Assembly (NCBI GenBank): GCA_029975525.1
Contig: JARKOX010000248.1
Location: 1 to 35,544 of the forward strand
Length of the DNA stretch: 35,544 bases
Reading direction: 5' to 3'
From: Prolixibacteraceae bacterium
Lineage (GTDB): Bacteria; Bacteroidota; Bacteroidia; Bacteroidales; Prolixibacteraceae
Positions 30,825 to 35,544 of the stretch are shown one piece after another (position 1 is the first letter of the stretch; each line of letters opens with the position of its first letter). The position numbers and the translations under genes are program-made. The notes under the pieces are model-generated. The model did not search any database and was not told the origin of the DNA. It saw nothing but the letters and a program-made list of their open reading frames with translations.

Positions 30825-31898
30825 TTATTCCGCCGAAGGAACTTCCCGGGGTTCATCAATCCCGACCGGGGTTCCCAACACCGGAAAACCTGTTTCATCC
30901 CATGAAAACTTCTGCATCCGGGGATTTCTTTTGGAGCTGCAACCATCGCCCGAATTGCTGTTGGCATGATACAAAATCCAATCTTCGCATCCGTCGGGCG
31001 ACTTAAAGAAGCTGTTGTGCCCCGGTGCAAACACCTTTTTTTGCGGGTCTTTGACAAACAGCGGACGGGGATTTTTCACCCAGTCGGCCGGATTCAGCGG
31101 ATCGCCCCCCTCTTTCAGGCTTAAAACCCCCAGCTTGTACTCATCGGTCCAGCAGCCGCTACACGAATAGACCAGAAAAACATGGCCCGCCGCATTTTTC
31201 AGCACCTGCGGCCCCTCGTTCACCAACCCGTTTCGTTCCCAGGGATAGACAGGTTCCGAGATCATCACCCGCGAACCTTCCAGCGTTACCGGGTCCTTCA
31301 TCCGGGCAATGTAAAGCTGCTGGATGCCGGTATTGTCTTCATGTTTTTGGGTGCGCCATCCCGACCAGATAAAATAACGGCTGCCATTCAGCTCCAACAC
31401 CGTTCCGTCGATGGCCCACAAATCCGTATCGTCGGCAATTTTCCCCCGGAACTCCCAATTGGTATTCATGGGTGAAGCAGACGCGTTTTCCAGGACAAAC
31501 ATCCGCCGGTTCTCATTCAGGCTGTTTTCGGTACCTGAATCGTAGGTAGCAGCAAAATAGAGATACCATTTTCCATCGAGAAAATGGAGTTCGGGCGCCC
31601 AAAGCTGCCGGGAATAGACTTCCCCGGCCGGCGGAGTCCAGATGGTGAGCGGGGCGTTTTGCGCCAGCTCTTCCATCCGGGGCGTAGCCCGCAGCTCAAT
31701 CCGGTTCCCCGAAGTGTGCGTGTAGTAATAGAGGCCATCTTTGCCGATCACCCAGGGATCGGCACCAGAAGGCAACAAGGGATTGAGAAACGTTTTTACC
31801 GGTTTTTCGGGAACAGCCGGTGACTCCCCTGTCATTTTCGCCTGCGGCGTGCAGGCCAGTAACACAATAAATAAAGCATACAGATGCACCATTTTCAT
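30825..31898 (-). CDS. GH43 family glycosidase lipoprotein
   Basis: A 357-residue lipoprotein (LLAC, acylated C16). Five-bladed propeller family GH43: catalytic base D47 in GADPWV, pKa-modulating D164 in AIDGTVLE, and catalytic acid E228 in NEGPQV; WAPELHF (100-106) is also typical. Enzymes of GH43 are mostly alpha-L-arabinofuranosidases or beta-xylosidases acting by inversion; galactosidase members exist too. No carbohydrate-binding module is appended. Its start lies 1 base after the stop of the upstream sulfatase gene, so they are co-transcribed. The natural substrate cannot be determined from sequence. Confidence 0.9.
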   Translation of the reverse strand: MKMVHLYALFIVLLACTPQAKMTGESPAVPEKPVKTFLNPLLPSGADPWVIGKDGLYYYTHTSGNRIELRATPRMEELAQNAPLTIWTPPAGEVYSRQLWAPELHFLDGKWYLYFAATYDSGTENSLNENRRMFVLENASASPMNTNWEFRGKIADDTDLWAIDGTVLELNGSRYFIWSGWRTQKHEDNTGIQQLYIARMKDPVTLEGSRVMISEPVYPWERNGLVNEGPQVLKNAAGHVFLVYSCSGCWTDEYKLGVLSLKEGGDPLNPADWVKNPRPLFVKDPQKKVFAPGHNSFFKSPDGCEDWILYHANSNSGDGCSSKRNPRMQKFSWDETGFPVLGTPVGIDEPREVPSAE

Positions 31899-31899
31899 A

Positions 31900-33576
31900 T
31901 CAGTTATTTATCCGGTTATACCATTTTTGCCAGGCATCCTCCATCTTTTTCACTTTGCCGGGTTTGCGGAAGGCAAGGTTATTAACTTCTGTCCGGTCTT
32001 TGGCCAGGTTGAAAAGCTCCCAGGGCTGGTCTTTCAGCGCTGCAATTTTCCAGTCGCCTGCCCGGAAGGCTCTTCCTCCTTCGTGTTCCCAGAAAAGTGT
32101 ATCGTGAATGGCGGTTGTCTCCTTCCGCAGGAGCGGCAGAAGGCTTTTTCCTTCCATCGGACGGGTTTCAAATCCATTGATTTTCGACGGATACGGAGCG
32201 CCGGCCAGGTCAAGACAGGTGGGCAGTATGTCGATCACATGCCCAACGCCATGATTGATGGTGTTCTCTTTTCCTTGCAGCCCCCGGGGCCAGTGAAAGA
32301 TCAGAGGGGTGCAGGTTCCGCCGGCAAACGACTCCTTCTTCCAATACCGGAACGGGGCGTTGAGCGCTCCGGCCCACTGCATCCCCAGGTAGCCGTAAGT
32401 CTCTTCGGGTCCGGGCGGAATTGTATCGGCCGGCGAATAGATATACTGAATCGGCTCTCCGTTCCGCTTGTGCCCCACCCGGTCGAAGCCGGGCCGGTAG
32501 CCGCGCTCCGGAGAGGCGCCGTTGTCGGCCAGAAAGATAATCACCGTATTCTCCAGCTGGCCGGTCTCTTCCAGCTTCCGGATCACCTTTCCCACGCCCT
32601 GGTCGAGCCGGTCAACCATGGCAGCATGCGCTTCCATGTGACGGGCTTCCCACGTTTTATTTTCACAGTCGCCCCAGCTCATCCCCGATTCGTTGGGCGC
32701 GGGTTTGGCCCGCTTCGGATCGATGATTCCCAGTTCAATTCCCCGCTGGTAACGTCTTTCGCGCAGCACATCCCATCCTTCGTCGTATCGGCCCCGGTAT
32801 TTCCGGAGATCTTCGGGCAGCGCATGGAGCGGCCAGTGAGGCGCCGTGTGCGCGATATACAAAAAGAAAGGTTTGGCATCCCGGCTGAAGCGGTCGATCA
32901 ACTCCACCGATTTTTCGGTAACAAAATCGGTCATGTAGAAATCTTCGGGAACTTCCCGGATTGCCTCTTCGTTATGGACCAGGCTGAAAGGGTCGTAATA
33001 GTTGATCACCCCCCAGATCACCCCCCAGTGCTCTTCAAATCCACGGTTGCAGGGATAGGATTCGAGGGGTGCAAAAACGGCGCTGTCCTTCCGGTGCGAG
33101 AGCCACATCAACTGGTCTTTCTGGTTTCCCAACCCTTTGGTTTCCGAAAGGTGCCATTTTCCGGCCATACCGGTGTGGTAGCCATTTTCGCGCAACACTT
33201 CGGCAATAGTCGCCGAATTGCGGGCCAGCGAGCGGCCGTTGAGGGCCAGCCCCACCTGGTGGGCATATTTGCCGGTGAGCAGGGAGGCGCGGCTGGGGCA
33301 GCAGCGGGCAGCATTGTAAAACTGCGTAAAACGTACCCCCTGACCGGCCAGCGCATCGAGGTTGGGCGTACTGATCTCCCCTCCGTAACAGCCCAGGTCG
33401 GAATATCCCAAATCGTCGGCCATGATGATGACAATATTGGGTTTGGCCGCCGGCTGCGCAGGCCGGGCAGCCGACGAAGGCAGACAGGGCAACAGCGCCA
33501 GGAGTGCCGACGGCAGTATGGTGTGCACGCGGTGTTGCATGTTGTGAGTCAATTTCATGACAAGATCATTCCGCAA
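31900..33576 (-). CDS. Type I sulfatase (arylsulfatase family)
   Basis: A 558-residue secreted protein with an N-terminal signal peptide after an ambiguous start (ATG 33576 or 33558). The metal site DD is in MADDLGYSD (54-55). The motif C-C-P-S-R-A-S-L-L-T-G begins at C92, the Cys that is turned to formylglycine, so this is the Cys type matched by the maturase at 10363-11574. Other blocks are GYHTGMAGKWHL, IAHTAPHWPLHALPE and LADNGASPERG. Length and order are those of S1-family sulfatases, which remove sulfate esters from polysaccharides or small molecules. It lies between the two GH43 genes in the same direction, with 1- and 6-base spacers. Confidence 0.94.
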   Translation of the reverse strand: MRNDLVMKLTHNMQHRVHTILPSALLALLPCLPSSAARPAQPAAKPNIVIIMADDLGYSDLGCYGGEISTPNLDALAGQGVRFTQFYNAARCCPSRASLLTGKYAHQVGLALNGRSLARNSATIAEVLRENGYHTGMAGKWHLSETKGLGNQKDQLMWLSHRKDSAVFAPLESYPCNRGFEEHWGVIWGVINYYDPFSLVHNEEAIREVPEDFYMTDFVTEKSVELIDRFSRDAKPFFLYIAHTAPHWPLHALPEDLRKYRGRYDEGWDVLRERRYQRGIELGIIDPKRAKPAPNESGMSWGDCENKTWEARHMEAHAAMVDRLDQGVGKVIRKLEETGQLENTVIIFLADNGASPERGYRPGFDRVGHKRNGEPIQYIYSPADTIPPGPEETYGYLGMQWAGALNAPFRYWKKESFAGGTCTPLIFHWPRGLQGKENTINHGVGHVIDILPTCLDLAGAPYPSKINGFETRPMEGKSLLPLLRKETTAIHDTLFWEHEGGRAFRAGDWKIAALKDQPWELFNLAKDRTEVNNLAFRKPGKVKKMEDAWQKWYNRINN

Positions 33577-33582
33577 TTGTTA

Positions 33583-34668
33583 TCACTCTTGGGTGGTAGG
33601 TCCGTGAACAACCAGGGTGCCATCATCGCGCACTTCCATCCGGTCGATGAAAACCACGCGGTTTTTACCGGTTTTCGAAGTTCTTCCGTGGTAAACGCAA
33701 AGCATATCCTTTCCGTTGGGAGCCCAGGTCACCGAGTTGTGGCCGGTGCCGGTTACAATCCCGCCTTTATCTTCATTCTTTTCCAACACCGGATTGTTGG
33801 CTGCCTTTTTAAAAGGGCCCAGCGGCGATTCGGCCGTAGCGTAGCCCACCGCATAATTTTTCCCGCCAAAGAAATTTGCCGAATACATCATGTAGTAGGT
33901 ATCCCCGTTTTTAAAGATGAAAGAACCCTCGGTCCAGCGCCGGTTGATCTCACCAGCGGTTACCGAACGGCTCTCCCATTCGGTTTGCGGATCAACCATG
34001 GATACCGGCGGACGGAGCAGCAGCTGCGGTTCACCGATGATTCCGGAAAAATCGGGTTTCAGCTCCACCCCATAAACCCAGCTCTCCTCGATCTCGTCAA
34101 AAAGACCTTTCACGCGGGCCCAGTTGGCGACTTCACTCTCGACCGGATGTTTGTAACAACAACGCGAGAAGTAGAGATAAACCCTTCCGTCTTCAAAAAG
34201 CAGGTTGCCATCGATAACCGGATAGCCGGGGTCAAAAATCGGGCGGTTGTACAAATCCTGGTACGGGCCGGTTGGCGAATCGGAAACAGCAACCCCGATC
34301 CGGAAGTTTTCCAGTTCGTTGGTGGGGTTTTCGCGCCAGTCGGCGCTAAACAGCAGGTAATATTTCCCCTCGTACTCGTAAAGTTCGGGAGCCCAAAAGT
34401 TGGCAATTCCCCAGGAATCCTCCCGGTTACCCTGGTAGATGCGCCCTTCATCCTGCCACTCGCGCAGATCGGTCGACGAATACATTTTAAATCCGTCTTT
34501 CACCCCGCCGGTCCCCACCATGTAATAGTTGCCATCCGAAGCTTTTAAGATATAGGGATCTCCAAACTCAACCGGCAAGGGGTTGTTGCTGGTTTCCCCC
34601 GGACCTGCTGTGTTGCAGGCCCACATTGTCAACACGAGTGACCAAACACAAACTATTTTCATATCCAA
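33583..34668 (-). CDS. GH43-like glycosidase lipoprotein
   Basis: A 361-residue lipoprotein (MWAC, acylated C18). The propeller carries candidate catalytic residues D37 (FGDPYI), D153 (VIDGNLL) and E247 (WTEGSF), with FWAPELYEYEGKYYLLFSA in between, as in GH43. It differs clearly from the GH43 at 30825 in sequence and insertions (for example SRCCYKHPVESEV around 168-180), so the two probably cut different linkages. Start at 34668 or, two codons later, 34662. It is followed at 6 bases by the sulfatase gene; 145 bp separate it from the partial sulfatase upstream. Exact specificity is unknown. Confidence 0.88.
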   Translation of the reverse strand: MDMKIVCVWSLVLTMWACNTAGPGETSNNPLPVEFGDPYILKASDGNYYMVGTGGVKDGFKMYSSTDLREWQDEGRIYQGNREDSWGIANFWAPELYEYEGKYYLLFSADWRENPTNELENFRIGVAVSDSPTGPYQDLYNRPIFDPGYPVIDGNLLFEDGRVYLYFSRCCYKHPVESEVANWARVKGLFDEIEESWVYGVELKPDFSGIIGEPQLLLRPPVSMVDPQTEWESRSVTAGEINRRWTEGSFIFKNGDTYYMMYSANFFGGKNYAVGYATAESPLGPFKKAANNPVLEKNEDKGGIVTGTGHNSVTWAPNGKDMLCVYHGRTSKTGKNRVVFIDRMEVRDDGTLVVHGPTTQE

Positions 34669-34813
34669 AATTTTAATTTGTTAGGTGGAATTCCGGACCA
34701 AGGATAATCGGGACCATCAATTCCTGCTGGACAGTTTCCGATCAGGGCAATTCCATCTGGTTATTGATCAATTGAAACTTATTTGCTGCTAAGATAAGGT
34801 TAAAACAAACCGT

Positions 34814-35544
34814 TTAATTTACGGGAGTAAGCGTAATGGCATCAAGCCAGATTTTATCACCGGCAGGATTATCGCCGACATAGAAAGCCAGCCGGTAGTG
34901 GCCGGGTTGCGGAATGGCATCCGTCCGGAAGGAGAACTGCTGTTGGGCCGGAGTGAGCGCGTAAATTTGCTGGGCAATTTTGTTCTTCAGGTTTCCGGCC
35001 TGCTCCATCCTAACGATCAGCCGGGTGTTGCGGCTGGCAACCGCCTTGAACGAAACCTCGAACCGGTTGCTGTCGCCATTCGGGAAAACCCACACCAGCG
35101 CAGCATCGGCAGGTTTTTCACCTTTTTTCAGAACCGTCAGCGCAGCCGAGTTTGCCCCGGAAATTTTCCCACTCCGGTCAATGGAGAAATCCACCAGCTG
35201 GCCGGGGTTTTGAAGATCCCAGTCGCCAAAATCAACGTCAAACTCGCCGTTGATCTTACGTTTGTATTCCTGCGAACGGATGTTGTACTCGCGGGTATCA
35301 AACGGGAAGACTCCCACCTCGCCGGCCCATTTTTCCCAGACCTGGAACATACTGTCACGCCGGGTCGGGTAATCAGCTGCCAGGTTATGCAGTTCGGTAG
35401 GATCTTCGGCGATATTGTACAGCTCCAGTTTTTGCGGGTCGAAAGTGGCATTTTCGGCGGTTTTGGCCACCAGTTTCCAGTTGCCATCGCGCATGCCGAT
35501 GTTGGCCTCGTGCTCCCAAAAAATCGGACTGCGGTGGTTGCTCT
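34814..35544 (-). CDS. Sulfatase C-terminal part with carbohydrate-binding-like domain (partial)
   Basis: The frame is open from the right edge (35544), so the gene continues beyond the window; 243 codons are visible. The first residues, SNHRSPIFWEHEANIGM, then RDGNWKLVAK and LYNIAEDPTELHNLAADYP, match the C-terminal subdomain of type I sulfatases. After about residue 100 of the visible part the sequence changes to a beta-sandwich-like domain (LVDFSIDRSGKISGANSA, FEVSFKAVASRNTRLIVRME, GHYRLAFYVGDN, IWLDAITLTPVN) that resembles CBM4/CBM9-type carbohydrate-binding modules. The catalytic half is not visible, so the formylglycine motif is untested. It heads the minus-strand cluster of GH43 and sulfatase genes. 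Confidence 0.82.
   Translation of the reverse strand, partial: SNHRSPIFWEHEANIGMRDGNWKLVAKTAENATFDPQKLELYNIAEDPTELHNLAADYPTRRDSMFQVWEKWAGEVGVFPFDTREYNIRSQEYKRKINGEFDVDFGDWDLQNPGQLVDFSIDRSGKISGANSAALTVLKKGEKPADAALVWVFPNGDSNRFEVSFKAVASRNTRLIVRMEQAGNLKNKIAQQIYALTPAQQQFSFRTDAIPQPGHYRLAFYVGDNPAGDKIWLDAITLTPVN

Noticed and set aside
31741-34548. A 935-codon open frame on the plus strand opposite the sulfatase and GH43 genes
   Set aside because: It lies opposite genes with clear sulfatase and GH43 motifs and has no recognised domain; it is the antisense shadow of GC-rich codon use.

Overview
The window looks like a chromosomal segment of a Bacteroidota bacterium, probably an anaerobic or marine polysaccharide degrader of the Marinilabiliales/Prolixibacteraceae kind (the lower rank is inference). 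Evidence: many intergenic regions carry the Bacteroidota -7 element TAnnTTTG instead of a sigma70 -10 box. The gene set includes GldI-like FKBP lipoproteins, PorD, a long QueA, the Bacteroidota form of the RNA polymerase omega subunit, and sulfatase/glycosidase clusters. Genes are GC-rich (mid-50s percent by eye) and intergenic DNA is AT-rich.

Left part (1-10200), mostly housekeeping on the minus strand: the first codons of a transposase-like gene cut by the window edge, tRNA-Arg(TCT), asnA, an MFS exporter, a PhnP-like metallo-hydrolase, an RsmI-like methylase, a membrane protein fused to a NUDIX hydrolase, two FKBP-type lipoproteins downstream of nrnA (the gliding/gldI neighbourhood), ndk, a membrane-anchored alpha/beta hydrolase and a DUF5715/M15-like protein.

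Middle part (10300-20400): an anaerobic sulfatase-maturating radical SAM enzyme, a lyase-like lipoprotein, an FRG-domain protein, a small secreted protein, an exported creatininase-family protein, rimO, an AT-rich fic gene, queA, an Smr/DUF2027 gene and tRNA-Pro(GGG). The fic segment is the most unusual locus. A four-site operator array lies upstream of it, and near-identical 21-bp direct repeats that copy the 3' end of rimO bracket it. It looks like a small self-regulated cassette inserted between two core genes.

Right part (20600-35544): trxB, a GH95 alpha-L-fucosidase, an alpha-oxoamine synthase (serine palmitoyltransferase-like), the operon bamD-rpoZ-coaBC-porD-recN, and a minus-strand cluster of sulfatase, GH43, sulfatase and GH43 lipoproteins that runs off the right edge. 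The visible sulfatase catalytic site has a Cys-type motif, so the maturase near 10.4-11.6 kb is the likely activator. The cluster probably attacks a sulfated polysaccharide. No SusC/SusD pair or regulator is inside the window, so a complete polysaccharide utilization locus cannot be claimed.
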